Assembly: GCA_003116995.1 (NCBI GenBank)
Contig: BDSL01000002.1
Coordinates: forward strand, 1,510,001 to 1,574,000
Length of the DNA stretch: 64,000 nucleotides
Source of the DNA: Yamagishiella unicocca
Lineage: Eukaryota > Chlorophyta > Chlorophyceae > Chlamydomonadales > Volvocaceae
Direction: 5' to 3'
Made by a program: the position numbers and the translations under genes. The notes under the pieces were generated by a model that worked only from the letters and a program-made list of their open reading frames with translations, searched no databases and was not told where the DNA came from. Of the stretch, positions 1 through 14,156 are shown in pieces; position 1 is the first letter of the stretch, and each line of letters starts with the position of its first letter.

Positions 1-3000
1 TAGCTCCTTGCTCTGTGCTTTGCTAACCACCATGGCCATTTTGAGGTACCTCTTGCGGTTTGCTGCTGGCCCCAAAAACTTTCGGTATTGATTATAAATA
101 TCATTGAAAGATCAAAGCGCAAGTTTGGTGTCATTTGGTCAAGGCACTGCACCTGTAGGACAAGGCAAACCTGGGCAGTTAGCTCCTTGCTCTGTGCTTT
201 GCTAACCACCATGGCCATTTTCAGGTACCTCTTGCGGTTTGCTGCTGGCCTAAGAACTTTCGGTTTTGATTATAAATATCATTGAAAGATCAAAGCGCAA
301 GTTCGGTGTCATTTGGTCAAGGCACTGCACCTGTAGGACAAGGCAAACCTGGGCAGTTAGCTCCTTGCTCTGTGCTTTGCTAACCACCATGGCCATTTTC
401 AGGTACCTCTTGCGGTTTGCTGCTGGCCCCAAAACCTTCGGTATTGATTATAAATATCATTGAAAGATCAAAGCGCAAGTTTGGTGCCATTTGGTCAAGG
501 CACTGCACCTGTAGGACAAGGCAAACCTGGGCAGTTAGCTCTTGCTCTGTGCTTTGCTAACCACCATGGCCATTTTCAGGTACCTCTTGCGGTTTGCTGC
601 TGGCCCAAAACTTTCGGTATTGATTATAAATATCATTGAAAGATCAAAGCGCAGGTTTGGTGTCATTTGGTCAAGGCACTGCACCTGTAGGACAAGGCAA
701 ACCTGGGCAGTTAGCTCCTTGCTCTGTGCTTTGCTAACCACCATGGCCATTTTCAGGTACCTCTTGCGGTTTGCTGCTGGCCTAAGAACTTTCGGTGTTT
801 ATTATAAATATCATTTAAAGATCAAAGCGCAAGTTCGGTGCCATTTGGTCAAGGCACTGCACCTGTAGGACAAGGCAAACCTGGGCAGTTAGCTCCTTGC
901 TCTGTGCTTTGCTAACCACCATGCCATTTTCAGGTACCTCTTGCGGTTTGCTGCTGGCCCCAAAACTTCGGTATTGATTATAAATATCATTGAAAGATCA
1001 AAGCGCAAGTTTGGTGCCATTTGGTCAAGGCACTGCACCTGTAGGACAAGGCAAACCTGGGCAGTTAGCTCGTTGCTCTGTGCTTTGCTAACCACCATGG
1101 CCATTTTCAGGTACCTCTTGCGGTTTGCTGCTGGCCCCAAAAACTTTCGGTATTGATTATAAATATCATTGAAAGATCAAAGCGCAAGTTTGGTGTCATT
1201 TGGTCAAGGCACTGCACCTGTAGGACAAGGCAAACCTGGGCAGTTAGCTCGTTGCTCTGTGCTTTGCTAACCACCATGGCCATTTTCAGGTACCTCTTGC
1301 GGTTTGCTGCTGGCCCCAAAACTTTCGGTATTATTATAAATATCATTGAAAGATCAAAGCGCAAGTTTGGTGCCATTTGGTCAAGGCACTGCACCTGTAG
1401 GACAAGGCAAACCTGGGCAGTTAGCTCGTTGCTCTGTGCTTTGCTAACCACCATGGCCATTTTAGGTACCTCTTGCGGTTTGCTGCTGGCCCAAAACTTT
1501 CGGTATTGATTATAAATATCATTGAAAGATCAAAGCGCAAGTTTGGTGTCATTTGGTCAAGGCACTGCACCTGTAGGACAAGGCAAACCTGGGCAGTTAG
1601 CTCCTTGCTCTGTGCTTTGCTAACCACCATGGCCATTTTCAGGTACCTCTTGCGGTTTGCTGCTGGCCTAAGAACTTTCGGTATTGATTATAAAATCATT
1701 GAAAGACCAAAGCGCAAGTTTGGGTGTCATTGGTCAAGGCACTGCACCTGTAGGACAAGGCAAACCTGGGCAGTTAGCTCCTTGCTCTGTGCTTTGCTAA
1801 CCACCATGGCCATTTTCAGGTACCTCTTGCGGTTTGCTGCTGGCCCCAAAAACTTTCGGTATTGATTATAAATATCATTGAAAGATCAAGCGCAAGGTTT
1901 GGTGTCATTTGGTCAAGGCACTGCACCTGTAGGACAAGGCAAACCTGGGCAGTTAGCTCCTTGCTCTGTGCTTTGCTAACCACCATGGCCATTTTAGGTA
2001 CCTCTTGCGGTTTGCTGCTGGCCCAAAAACTTTCCGGTATTGATTATAAATATCATTGAAAGATCAAAGCGCAGGTTTGGTGTCATTTGGTCAAGGCACT
2101 GCACCTGTAGGACAAGGCAAACCTGGGCAGTTAGCTCCTTGCTCTGTGCTTTGCTAACCACCATGGCCATTTTCAGGTACCTCTTGCGGTTTGCTGCTGG
2201 CCCAAAACTTTCGGTATTGATTATAAATATCATTGAAAGATCAAAAGCGCAGGTTTGGTGTCATTTGGTCAAGGCACTGCACCTGTAGGACAAGGCAAAC
2301 CTGGGCAGTTAGCTCCTTGCTCTGTGCTTTGCTAACCACCATGGCCATTTTGAGGTACCTCTTGCGGTTTGCTGCTGGCCCCAAAACTTTCGGTATTATT
2401 ATAAATATCATTGAAAGATCAAAGCGCAGGTTTGGTGTCATTTGGTCAAGGCACTGCACCTGTAGGACAAGGCAAACCTGGGCAGTTAGCTCGTTGCTCT
2501 GTGCTTTGCCTAACCACCATGGCCATTTTAGGTACCTCTTGCGGTTTGCTGCTGGCCCAAAACTTTCGGTGTTTATTATAAATATCATTAAAGATCAAAG
2601 CGCAGTTTGGTGTCCATTTGGTCAAGGCACTGCACCTGTAGGACAAGGCAAACCTGGGCAGTTAGCTCCTTGCTCTGTGCTTTGCTAACCACCATGGCCA
2701 TTTTCAGGTACCTCTTGCGGTTTGCTGCTGGCCCAAAACTTTCGGTATTGATTATAAATATCATTGAAAGATCAAAGCGCAGTTTGGTGTCATTTGGTCA
2801 AGGCACTGCACCTGTAGGACAAGGCAAACCTGTCATTGCAAGGCACATTTGGCAATTTAGGACAAGGCAAACCTGGGCAGTTAGCTCGTTGCTCTGTGCT
2901 TTGCTAACCACCATGGCCATTTTCAGGTACCTCTTGCGGTTTGCTGCTGGCCCCAAAACTTTCGGTATTGATTATAAATATCATTGAAAGATCAAAGCGC

Positions 3001-6000
3001 AAATTTGGTCAAGGCACTGCACCTGTAGGACAAGGCAAACCTGGGCAGTTAGCTCTTGCTCTGTGCTTTGCTAACCACCATGGCCATTTTCAGGTACCTC
3101 TTGCGGTTTGCTGCTGGCCCCAAAGGTACCATTTGGTGCATTTGGTCAAGGCACTGCACCTGTAGGACAAGGCAAACCTGGGCAGTTAGCTCCTTGCTCT
3201 GTGCTTTGCTAACCACCATGGCCATTTTCAGGTACCTCTTGCGGTTTGCTGCTGGCCCCAAAAACTTTCGGTATTGATTATAAATATCATTGAAAGATCA
3301 AAGCGCAAGTTTGGTGTCATTTGGTCAAGGCACTGCACCTGTAGGACAAGGCAAACCTGGGCAGTTAGCTCCTTGCTCTGTGCTTTGCTAACCACCATGG
3401 CCATTTTCAGGTACCTCTTGCGGTTTGCTGCTGGCCCCAAAACTTTCGGTATTGATTATAAATATCATCGCAATTTGGTCAAGGCACTGCACCTGTAGGA
3501 CAAGGCAAACCTGGGCAGTTAGCTTTGCTCTGTGCTTTGCTAACCACCATGGCCATTTTCAGGTACAAGGCACATGCACCTGTAGGACAAGGCAAACCTG
3601 GGCAGTTAGCTCCTTGCTCTGTGCTTTGCTAACCACCATGGCCATTTTCAGGTACCTCTTGCGGTTTGCTGCTGTTTCGGTATTGATTATAAATATCCTG
3701 GCCAAGGCGCAATTTAGCTATTTGGTACAAAACTTTCGGTATTGATTATAAATCATTGAAAGATCAAAGCGCAGTTTGGTGTCATTTGGTCAAGGCACTG
3801 CACCTGTAGGACAAGGCAAACCTGGGCAGTTAGCTCCTTGCTCTGTGCTTTGCTAACCACCATGGCCATTTTCAGGTACCTCTTGCGGTTTGCTGCTGGC
3901 CCCAAAAACATTTCATATTGATTAGGACAAGGCAAACCTGGGCAGTTAATATCATTGAAAGATCAAAAGATCAAAGCGCAAGTTTGGTGTCATTTGGTCA
4001 AGGCACTGCACCTGTAGGACAAGGCAAACCTGGGCAGTTAGCTCTTGCTCTGTGCTTTGCTAACCACCATGGCCATTTTCAGGTACCTCTTGCGGTTTGC
4101 TGCTGGCCCCAACTTTCGGTATTGATTATAAATATCATTGAAAGATCATTTGGTGTCATTTGGTCAAGGCACTGCACCTGTAGGACAAGGCAAACCTGGG
4201 CAGTTAGCTAACCACCATGGCCATTTTCAGGTACGCGGTTTGCTGCTGGCCCCAAAAACTTTCGGTATTGATTATAAATATCATTGAAAGATCAAAGCGC
4301 AGTTTGGTGTCATTTGGTCAAGGCACTGCACCTGTAGGACAAGGCAAACCTGGGCAGTTAGCTCTGTTGCTCTGCTTTGCTTTGCTAACCACCATGGCCA
4401 TTTTCAGGTACATTGAAAGATCAAAGCGCAATTTGGTCAAGGCACTGCACCTGTAGGACAAGGCAAACCTGGGCAGTTAGCTCTTGCTCTGTGCTTTGCT
4501 AACCACCATGGCCATTTTCAGGTACCTCTTGCGGTTTGCTGCTGGCCCCAAAAACTTATTATTATAAATATCATTGAAAGATCAAAGCGCAAGTTTGGTG
4601 TCATTTGGTCAAGGCACTGCACCTGTAGGACAAGGCAAACCTGGGCAGTTAGCTCTTGCTCTGTGCTTTGCTAACCACCATGGCCATTTTCAGGTACCTC
4701 TTGCGGTTTGCTGCTGGCCCCAACTTTCGGTACCAAAGCGCAGGTTTGGTGTCATTTGGTCAAGGCACTGCACCTGTAGGACAAGGCAAACCTGGGCAGT
4801 TAGCTCTTGCTCTGTGCTTTGCTAACCACCATGGCCATTTTCAGCCTCTTGCGGTTTGCTGCTGGCCCTTTCATTGGAAAGATCAAAGCGCAGGTTTGGT
4901 GTCATTTGGTCAAGGCACTGCACCTGTAGGACAAGGCAAACCTGGGCAGTTAGCTTTGCTCTGTGCTTTGCTAACCACCATGGCCATTTTCAGGTACCTC
5001 TTGCGGTTTGCTGCTGGCCTAAAGGTATTGATTATAAACATCATTGAAAGATCAAAGCGCAGGTTTGGTGTCATTTGGTCAAGGCACTGCACCTGTAGGA
5101 CAAGGCAAACCTGGGCAGTTAGCTTTGCTCTGTGCTTTGCTAACCACCATGGCCATTTTCAGGTACCTCTTGCGGTTTGCTGCTGGCCTAAAAACTTTCG
5201 GTATTGATTATAAATATCATTGAAAGATCAAAGCGCAGGTTTGGTGTCATTTGGTCAAGGCACTGCACCTGTAGGACAAGGCAAACCTGGGCAGTTAGCT
5301 CCTTGCTCTGTGCTTTGCTAACCACCATGGCCATTTTCAGGTACCTCTTGCGGTAAGGCACATTTGCCATGGTAGGACAAGGCAAACCTGGGCAGTTAGC
5401 TCGTTGCTCTGTGCTTTGCTAACCACCATGGCCATTTTCAGGTACCTCTTGCGGTTTGCTGCTGGCCCCAAAAACTTTCGGTATTGATTATAAATCATCA
5501 TTTGAAAGGCATCAAAGCGCAGTTAGCTTTGGTGTCATTTGGTCAAGGCACTTTGGTGTCATTTGGTCAAGGCTGCACCTGTAGGACAAGGCAAACCTGG
5601 GCAGTTAGCTCCTTGCTCTGGCCATTTTCAGCCTCTTGCGGTAACCACCATGGCCATTGTTCAGGCTACCTCTTGCGGTTTGCTGCTGGCCCAAAAATCA
5701 TTGAAAGATCAAAGCGTATTGATTATGGGCAGTTAATATCAGGTAAAAGATCAAAGCGCAAGTTTGGTGTCATTTGGTGGGCAGTTAGGCACTGCACCTG
5801 TTTGCTGCTGGCCCAAAAACTTTCGGTATTGGCAAACCTGGGGACAAGGCAAACCTGGGCAGTTAGCTCTCTGTGCTTTGCTGGCCATCAGCCTCTTGCT
5901 TTGCTGCTGGCCCAAAACTTTCGGTATTGATTATAAATATCATTGAAAGATCAAAGCGCAAGTTTGGTGTCATTTGGTCAAGGCACTGCACCTGTAGGAC

Positions 6001-9000
6001 AAGGCAAACCTGGGCAGTTAGCTCGTTGCTCTGTGCTTTGCTAACCACCATGGCCATTTTCAGGTGCTTTGCTGCTGGCCTTTCTATTGATTATAAAATC
6101 ATCATTTGGTGTCCATGCAAGGACAAGGCAAACCTGGGCAGTTAGCTAACCACCATTTTTCAGGTACAAGGCCATTCATTTGGTGTCATTTGGTCAAGGC
6201 ACTGCACCTGTAGGACAAGGCAAACCTGGGCAGTTAGCAAGGCCATTTTCAGGTGCGGTTTGCTGCTGGCCTAAGGCAAAAGATCAAAGCGCAAATTTGG
6301 TCATTGTAGGACAAGGCAAACCTGGGCAGTTAGCTTTGCTCTGTGCTTTGCTAACCACCATGGCCATTTTGAGTACCTCTTGCGGTTTGCTGCTGGCCCA
6401 AAAACTTTAATATTTATGATTATAACATCATTGAAAGATCAAAGCGCAAGTTTGGTGTCATTTGGTCAAGGCACTGCACCTGTAGGACAAGGCAAACCTG
6501 GGCAGTAGCTCATTCTCTGTGCTTTGCTAACACCATGGCCATTTTCAGGTACCTCTTGCGGTTTGCTGCTGGCCCAAAAACTTTCGGTATTGATTATAAA
6601 TACTTGAAAGATCAAAGCGCAAGTTTTGTGTCATTTGGTCAAGGCACTGCACCTGTAGGACCAAGGCAAACCTGGGCAGTTAGCTCGTTGCTCTGTGCTT
6701 TGCTAACCACCATGGCCATTTTGAGGTACCTCTTGCGGTTTGCTGCTGGCCCAAAAAACTTTCAATATTGATTATATACATATTCTTGGAAAGATCAAAG
6801 GCGGCAAGTTTGGTGTTCATTTTTGGTCAAGGGCACTGGCACCTGGTAGGACAAGGCCAAACCTGGGCAGTTAGGCTTCGTTGCTCTCTGTTTGCTAACC
6901 ACCATGGCCATTTTCAGATACCTCTTGCGGTTTGCTGCTGGCTCCAAAAACTTTCGGTATTGATTATAAACATCATTGAAAGATCAAAGCGCAGGTTTGG
7001 TGTCATTTGGTCAAGGCACTGCACCTGTAGGACAAGGCAAACCTGGGCAGTTAGCTTGTTGCTCTGTGCTTTGCTAACCACCATGGCCATTTTCAGATAC
7101 CTCTTGCGGTTTGCTGCTGGCCTAAGAACTTTCGGTTTATTATAAACATCATTGAAAGATCAAAGCGCAAGTTTGGTGTCATTTGGTCAAGGCACTGCAC
7201 CTGTAGGACAAGGCAAACCTGGGCAGTTAGCTCGTTGCTCTGTGCTTTGCTAACCACCATGGCCATTTTCAGATACCTCTTGCGGTTTGCTGCTGGCCTA
7301 AGAACTTTCGGTATTGATTATAAACATCATTGAAAGATCAAAGCGCAGGTTTGGTGTCATTTGGTCAAGGCACTGCACCTGTAGGACAAGGGCAAACCTG
7401 GGCAGTTAGCTCCTTGCTCTGTGCTTTGCTAACCACCATGGCCATTTTCAGTACCTCTTGCGGTTGCTGCTGGCCTAAGAACTTTCGGTAATGATTATAA
7501 ACATCATTGAAAGATCAAAGCGCAGTTTTGGTGTCATTTGGTCAAGGCACTGCACCTGTAGGACAAGGCAAAACCTGGGCCAGTTAGCTCGTTGCTCTGT
7601 GCTTTTGCATAACCACCATGGCCCATGTTGCAAGGCAAACCTCAGTTGCCGTTGCTCTGTGCTGCTGGCCTCAGATACCTCTTCGGTTGGTGTTAGAACT
7701 TTCGTTTTATATAATATCATTGAAAGATCAAAGCGCAAGTTTGGTGTCATTTGGTCAAGGCACTGCACCTGTAGGACAAGGCAAACCTGGGCAGTTAGCT
7801 CGTTGCTCTGTGCTTTGCTAACCACCATGGCCATTTTGAGGTACCTCTTGCGGTTTGCTGCTGGCCCCAAAAACTTTAATATTTATTGATTATAAATATC
7901 ATTGAAAGATCAAAGCGCAGGTTTGGTGTCATTTGGTCAAGGCACTGCACCTGTAGGACAAGGCAAACCTGGGCAGTTAGCTCGTTGCTCTGTGCTTTGC
8001 TAACCACCATGGCCATTTTCAGATACCTCTTGCGGTTTGCTGCTGGCCCCAAAAACTTTAATATTTATTGATTATAAATATCATTGAAAGATCAAAGCGC
8101 AAGTTTGGTGTCATTTGGTCAAGGCACTGCACCTGTAGGACAAGGCAAACCTGGGCAGTTAGCTCGTTGCTCTGTGCTTTGCTAACCACCATGGCCATTT
8201 TCAGGTACCTCTTGCGGTTTGCTGCTGGCTCCAAAAACTTTCGGTATTGATTATAAACATCATTGAAAGATCAAAGCGCAGGTTTGGTGTCATTTGGTCA
8301 AGGCACTGCACCTGTAGGACAAGGCAAACCTGGGCAGTTAGCTCGTTGCTCTGTGCTTTGCTAACCACCATGGCCATTTTCAGATACCTCTTGCGGTTTG
8401 CTGCTGGCCTAAGAACTTTCGGTGTTTATTATAAATATCATTGAAAGATCAAAGCGCAAGTTTGGTGTCATTTGGTCAAGGCACTGCACCTGTAGGACAA
8501 GGCAAACCTGGGCAGTTAGCTCGTTGCTCTGTGCTTTGCTAACCACCATGGCCATTTTCAGGTACCTCTTGCGGTTTGCTGCTGGCTCCAAAAACTTTCG
8601 GTGTTTATTATAAATATCATTTAAAGATCAAAGCGCAGGTTTGGTGTCATTTGGTCAAGGCACTGCACCTGTAGGACAAGGCAAACCTGGGCAGTTAGCT
8701 CGTTGCTCTGTGCTTTGCTAACCACCATGGCCATTTTCAGGTACCTCTTGCGGTTTGCTGCTGGCTCTAAGAACTTTCGGTATTGATTATAAACATCATT
8801 GAAAGATCAAAGCGCAGGTTTGGTGTCGTTTGGTCAAGGCACTGCACCTGTAGGACAAGGCAAACCTGGGCAGTTAGCTTGTTGCTCTGTGCTTTGCTAA
8901 CCACCATGGCCATTTTCAGATACCTCTTGCGGTTTGCTGCTGGCCCCAACAACTTTCGGTATTGATTATAAATATCATTGAAAGATCAAAGCGCAAGTTT

Positions 9001-12000
9001 GGTGTCATTTGGTCAAGGCACTGCACCTGTAGGACAAGGCAAACCTGGGCAGTTAGCTCGTTGCTCTGTGCTTTGCTAACCACCATGGCCATTTTGAGGT
9101 ACCTCTTGCGGTTTGCTGCTGGCCCCAAAAACTTTAATATTTATTGATTATAAACATCATTGAAAGATCAAAGCGCAGGTTTGGTGTCGTTTGGTCAAGG
9201 CACTGCACCTGTAGGACAAGGCAAACCTGGGCAGTTAGCTCCTTGCTCTGTGCTTTGCTAACCACCATGGCCATTTTCAGATACCTCTTGCGGTTTGCTG
9301 CTGGCCCCAACAACTTTCGGTATTGATTATAAATATCATTGAAAGATCAAAGCGCAAGTTTGGTGTCATTTGGTCAAGGCACTGCACCTGTAGGACAAGG
9401 CAAACCTGGGCAGTTAGCTCGTTGCTCTGTGCTTTGCTAACCACCATGGCCATTTTGAGGTACCTCTTGCGGTTTGCTGCTGGCCCCAAAAACTTTAATA
9501 TTTATTGATTATAAATATTATTGAAAGATCAAAGCGCAAGTTTGGTGTCATTTGGTCAAGGCACTGCACCTGTAGGACAAGGCAAACCTGGGCAGTTAGC
9601 TCGTTGCTCTGTGCTTTGCTAACCACCATGGCCATTTTCAGGTACCTCTTGCGGTTTGCTGCTGGCTCCAAAACTTTCGGTATGGATTATAAATATCATT
9701 TAAAGATCAAAGCGCAGGTTTGGTGTCATTTGGTCAAGGCACTGCACCTGTAGGACAAGGCAAACCTGGGCAGTAGCTCGTTGCTCTGTGCTTTGCTAAC
9801 CACCATGGCCATTTTCAGATACCTCTTGCGGTTTGCTGCTGGCTCCAAAAACTTTCGGTATTGATTATAAATATCATTTAAAGATCAAAGCGCAAGTTCG
9901 GTGCCATTTGGTCAAGGCACTGCACCTGTAGGACAAGGCAAACCTGGGCAGTAGCTCGTTGCTCTGTGCTTTGCTAACCACCATGGCCATTTTCAGGTAC
10001 CTCTTGCGGTTTGCTGCTGGCTCCAAAAACTTTCGGTGTTTATTATAAATATCATTTAAAGATCAAAGCGCAAGTTCGGTGCCATTTGGTCAAGGCACTG
10101 CACCTGTAGGACAAGGCAAACCTGGGCAGTTAGCTTGTTGCTCTGTGCTTTGCTAACCACCATGGCCATTTTCAGATACCTCTTGCGGTTTGCTGCTGGC
10201 CCCAACAACTTTCGGTATTGATTATAAATATCATTGAAAGATCAAAGCGCAAGTTTGGTGTCATTTGGTCAAGGCACTGCACCTGTAGGACAAGGCAAAC
10301 CTGGGCAGTTAGCTCGTTGCTCTGTGCTTTGCTAACCACCATGGCCATTTTGAGGTACCTCTTGCGGTTTGCTGCTGGCCCCAAAAACTTTAATATTTAT
10401 TGATTATAAATATCATTGAAAGATCAAAGCGCAAGTTTGGTGTCATTTGGTCAAGGCACTGCACCTGTAGGACAAGGCAAACCTGGGCAGTTAGCTCGTT
10501 GCTCTGTGCTTTGCTAACCACCATGGCCATTTTCAGGTACCTCTTGCGGTTTGCTGCTGGCTCCAAAAACTTTCGGTATTGATTATAAACATCATTGAAA
10601 GATCAAAGCGCAGGTTTGGTGTCATTTGGTCAAGGCACTGCACCTGTAGGACAAGGCAAACCTGGGCAGTAGCTCGTTGCTCTGTGCTTTGCTAACCACC
10701 ATGGCCATTTTCAGGTACCTCTTGCGGTTTGCTGCTGGCTCCAAAAACTTTCGGTGTTTATTATAAATATCATTTAAAGATCAAAGCGCAAGTTCGGTGC
10801 CATTTGGTCAAGGCACTGCACCTGTAGGACAAGGCAAACCTGGGCAGTTAGCTTGTTGCTCTGTGCTTTGCTAACCACCATGGCCATTTTCAGATACCTC
10901 TTGCGGTTTGCTGCTGGCCTAAGAACTTTCGGTATTGATTATAAACATCATTGAAAGATCAAAGCGCAGGTTTGGTGTCATTTGGTCAAGGCACTGCACC
11001 TGTAGGACAAGGCAAACCTGGGCAGTAGCTCGTTGCTCTGTGCTTTGCTAACCACCATGGCCATTTTCAGGTACCTCTTGCGGTTTGCTGCTGGCTCCAA
11101 AAACTTTCGGTGTTTATTATAAATATCATTTAAAGATCAAAGCGCAAGTTCGGTGCCATTTGGTCAAGGCACTGCACCTGTAGGACAAGGCAAACCTGGG
11201 CAGTTAGCTTGTTGCTCTGTGCTTTGCTAACCACCATGGCCATTTTCAGATACCTCTTGCGGTTTGCTGCTGGCCTAAGAACTTTCGGTATTGATTATAA
11301 ACATCATTGAAAGATCAAAGCGCAGGTTTGGTGTCATTTGGTCAAGGCACTGCACCTGTAGGACAAGGCAAACCTGGGCAGTTAGCTTGTTGCTCTGTGC
11401 TTTGCTAACCACCATGGCCATTTTCAGGTACCTCTTGCGGTTTGCTGCTGGCCTAAGAACTTTCGGTGTTTATTATAAATATCATTTAAAGATCAAAGTT
11501 CAAGTTCGGTGCCATTTGGTCAAGGCACTGCACCTGTAGGACAAGGCAAACCTGGGCAGTTAGCTCCTTGCTCTGTGCTTTGCTAACCACCATGGCCATT
11601 TCCAGGTACCTCTTGCGGTTTGCTGCTGGCTCCAAAAACTTTCGGTATTGATTATAAACATCATTGAAAGATCAAAGCGCAGGTTTGGTGTCATTTGGTC
11701 AAGGCACTGCACCTGTAGGACAAGGCAAACCTGGGCAGTTAGCTTGTTGCTCTGTGCTTTGCTAACCACCATGGCCATTTTCAGGTACCTCTTGCGGTTT
11801 GCTGCTGGCCTAAGAACTTTCGGTGTTTATTATAAATATCATTTAAAGATCAAAGTTCAAGTTCGGTGCCATTTGGTCAAGGCACTGCACCTGTAGGACA
11901 AGGCAAACCTGGGCAGTTAGCTCCTTGCTCTGTGCTTTGCTAACCACCATGGCCATTTCCAGGTACCTCTTGCGGTTTGCTGCTGGCTCCAAAAACTTTC

Positions 12001-14156
12001 GGTGTTTATTATAAATATCATTTAAAGATCAAAGCGCAAGTTCGGTGCCATTTGGTCAAGGCACTGCACCTGTAGGACAAGGCAAACCTGGGCAGTTAGC
12101 TTGTTGCTCTGTGCTTTGCTAACCACCATGGCCATTTTCAGATACCTCTTGCGGTTTGCTGCTGGCCTAAGAACTTTCGGTATTGATTATAAACATCATT
12201 GAAAGATCAAAGCGCAGGTTTGGTGTCATTTGGTCAAGGCACTGCACCTGTAGGACAAGGCAAACCTGGGCAGTTAGCTTGTTGCTTTGTGCTTTGCTAA
12301 CCACCATGGCCATTTTGAGGTACCTCTTGCGGTTTGCTGCTGGCCCCAAAAACTTTAATATTTATTGATTATAAACATCATTGAAAGATCAAAGCGCAGG
12401 TTTGGTGTCGTTTGGTCAAGGCACTGCACCTGTAGGACAAGGCAAACCTGGGCAGTTAGCTCCTTGCTCTGTGCTTTGCTAACCACCATGGCCATTTTCA
12501 GATACCTCTTGCGGTTTGCTGCTGGCCCCAACAACTTTCGGTATTGATTATAAATATCATTGAAAGATCAAAGCGCAAGTTTGGTGTCATTTGGTCAAGG
12601 CACTGCACCTGTAGGACAAGGCAAACCTGGGCAGTTAGCTCGTTGCTCTGTGCTTTGCTAACCACCATGGCCATTTTGAGGTACCTCTTGCGGTTTGCTG
12701 CTGGCCCCAAAAACTTTAATATTTATTGATTATAAATATCATTGAAAGATCAAAGCGCAAGTTTGGTGTCATTTGGTCAAGGCACTGCACCTGTAGGACA
12801 AGGCAAACCTGGGCAGTTAGCTCGTTGCTCTGTGCTTTGCTAACCACCATGGCCATTTTCAGGTACCTCTTGCGGTTTGCTGCTGGCTCCAAAAACTTTC
12901 GGTATTGATTATAAACATCATTGAAAGATCAAAGCGCAGGTTTGGTGTCATTTGGTCAAGGCACTGCACCTGTAGGACAAGGCAAACCTGGGCAGTAGCT
13001 CGTTGCTCTGTGCTTTGCTAACCACCATGGCCATTTTCAGGTACCTCTTGCGGTTTGCTGCTGGCTCCAAAAACTTTCGGTGTTTATTATAAATATCATT
13101 TAAAGATCAAAGCGCAAGTTCGGTGCCATTTGGTCAAGGCACTGCACCTGTAGGACAAGGCAAACCTGGGCAGTTAGCTTGTTGCTCTGTGCTTTGCTAA
13201 CCACCATGGCCATTTTCAGATACCTCTTGCGGTTTGCTGCTGGCCTAAGAACTTTCGGTATTGATTATAAACATCATTGAAAGATCAAAGCGCAGGTTTG
13301 GTGTCATTTGGTCAAGGCACTGCACCTGTAGGACAAGGCAAACCTGGGCAGTAGCTCGTTGCTCTGTGCTTTGCTAACCACCATGGCCATTTTCAGGTAC
13401 CTCTTGCGGTTTGCTGCTGGCTCCAAAAACTTTCGGTGTTTATTATAAAAATATCATTTAAAGATCAAAGCGCAAGTTCGGTGCCATTTGGTCAAGGCAC
13501 TGCACCTGTAGGACAAGGCAAACCTGGGCAGTTAGCTTGTTGCTCTGTGCTTTGCTAACCACCATGGCCATTTTCAGGTACCTTTTGCGGTTTGCTGCTG
13601 GCTCCAAAAACTTTCGGTGTTTATTATAAATATCATTTAAAGATCAAAGCGCAAGTTCGGTGCCATTTGGTCAAGGCACTGCACCTGTAGGACAAGGCAA
13701 ACCTGGGCAGTTAGCTTGTTGCTCTGTGCTTTGCTAACCACCATGGCCATTTTCAGATACCTCTTGCGGTTTGCTGCTGGCCTAAGAACTTTCGGTATTG
13801 ATTATAAACATCATTGAAAGATCAAAGCGCAGGTTTGGTGTCATTTGGTCAAGGCACTGCACCTGTAGGACAAGGCAAACCTGGGCAGTTAGCTTGTTGC
13901 TCTGTGCTTTGCTAACCACCATGGCCATTTTCAGGTACCTCTTGCGGTTTGCTGCTGGCCTAAGAACTTTCGGTGTTTATTATAAATATCATTTAAAGAT
14001 CAAAGTTCAAGTTCGGTGCCATTTGGTCAAGGCACTGCACCTGTAGGACAAGGCAAACCTGGGCAGTTAGCTCCTTGCTCTGTGCTTTGCTAACCACCAT
14101 GGCCATTTCCAGGTACCTCTTGCGGTTTGCTGCTGGCTCCAAAAACTTTCGGTATT
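1..14156. repeat. Satellite array 1, ~179-bp tandem monomer (about 79 copies)
   Basis: Head-to-tail copies of a monomer of 178-186 bp fill the whole interval; successive equivalent positions are 8068, 8247, then 9144, 9323. Each monomer carries the landmarks TTGATTATAAATATCATTGA, GGTCAAGGCACTGCACCTGT, CTAACCACCATGGCCATTTT and GCGGTTTGCTGCTGGC. Variants differ in the linker (AATATTTATTGATTAT, GGTATTGATTAT or GGTGTTTATTAT) and in TTGAAAG versus TTTAAAG. Each monomer is open in one frame on each strand for about 60 codons, but the plus-strand frame has no conserved ATG at its start, so I treat it as non-coding. It runs off the left edge. It ends inside a monomer at 14156, where unrelated coding-like sequence begins. 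A centromeric, pericentromeric or subtelomeric satellite is possible but not shown. Confidence 0.97.
2800..7700. repeat. Scrambled core of satellite array 1
   Basis: Monomers here are truncated, internally duplicated or joined at short microhomologies, for example around 2820-2880, 3560-3600, 3700-3760, 5500-5880, 6100-6300 and 7610-7700. Pieces of 15-60 bp from different parts of the monomer are spliced together. The flanking stretches (1-2800 and 7860-14156) contain mostly full-length regular monomers. Confidence 0.8.

Noticed and set aside
1..14156. Repeated ~60-codon open frames on both strands of satellite 1
   Set aside because: They start at non-ATG codons in the plus frame, follow the monomer exactly and are broken by monomer indels. 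They are a by-product of the repeat.
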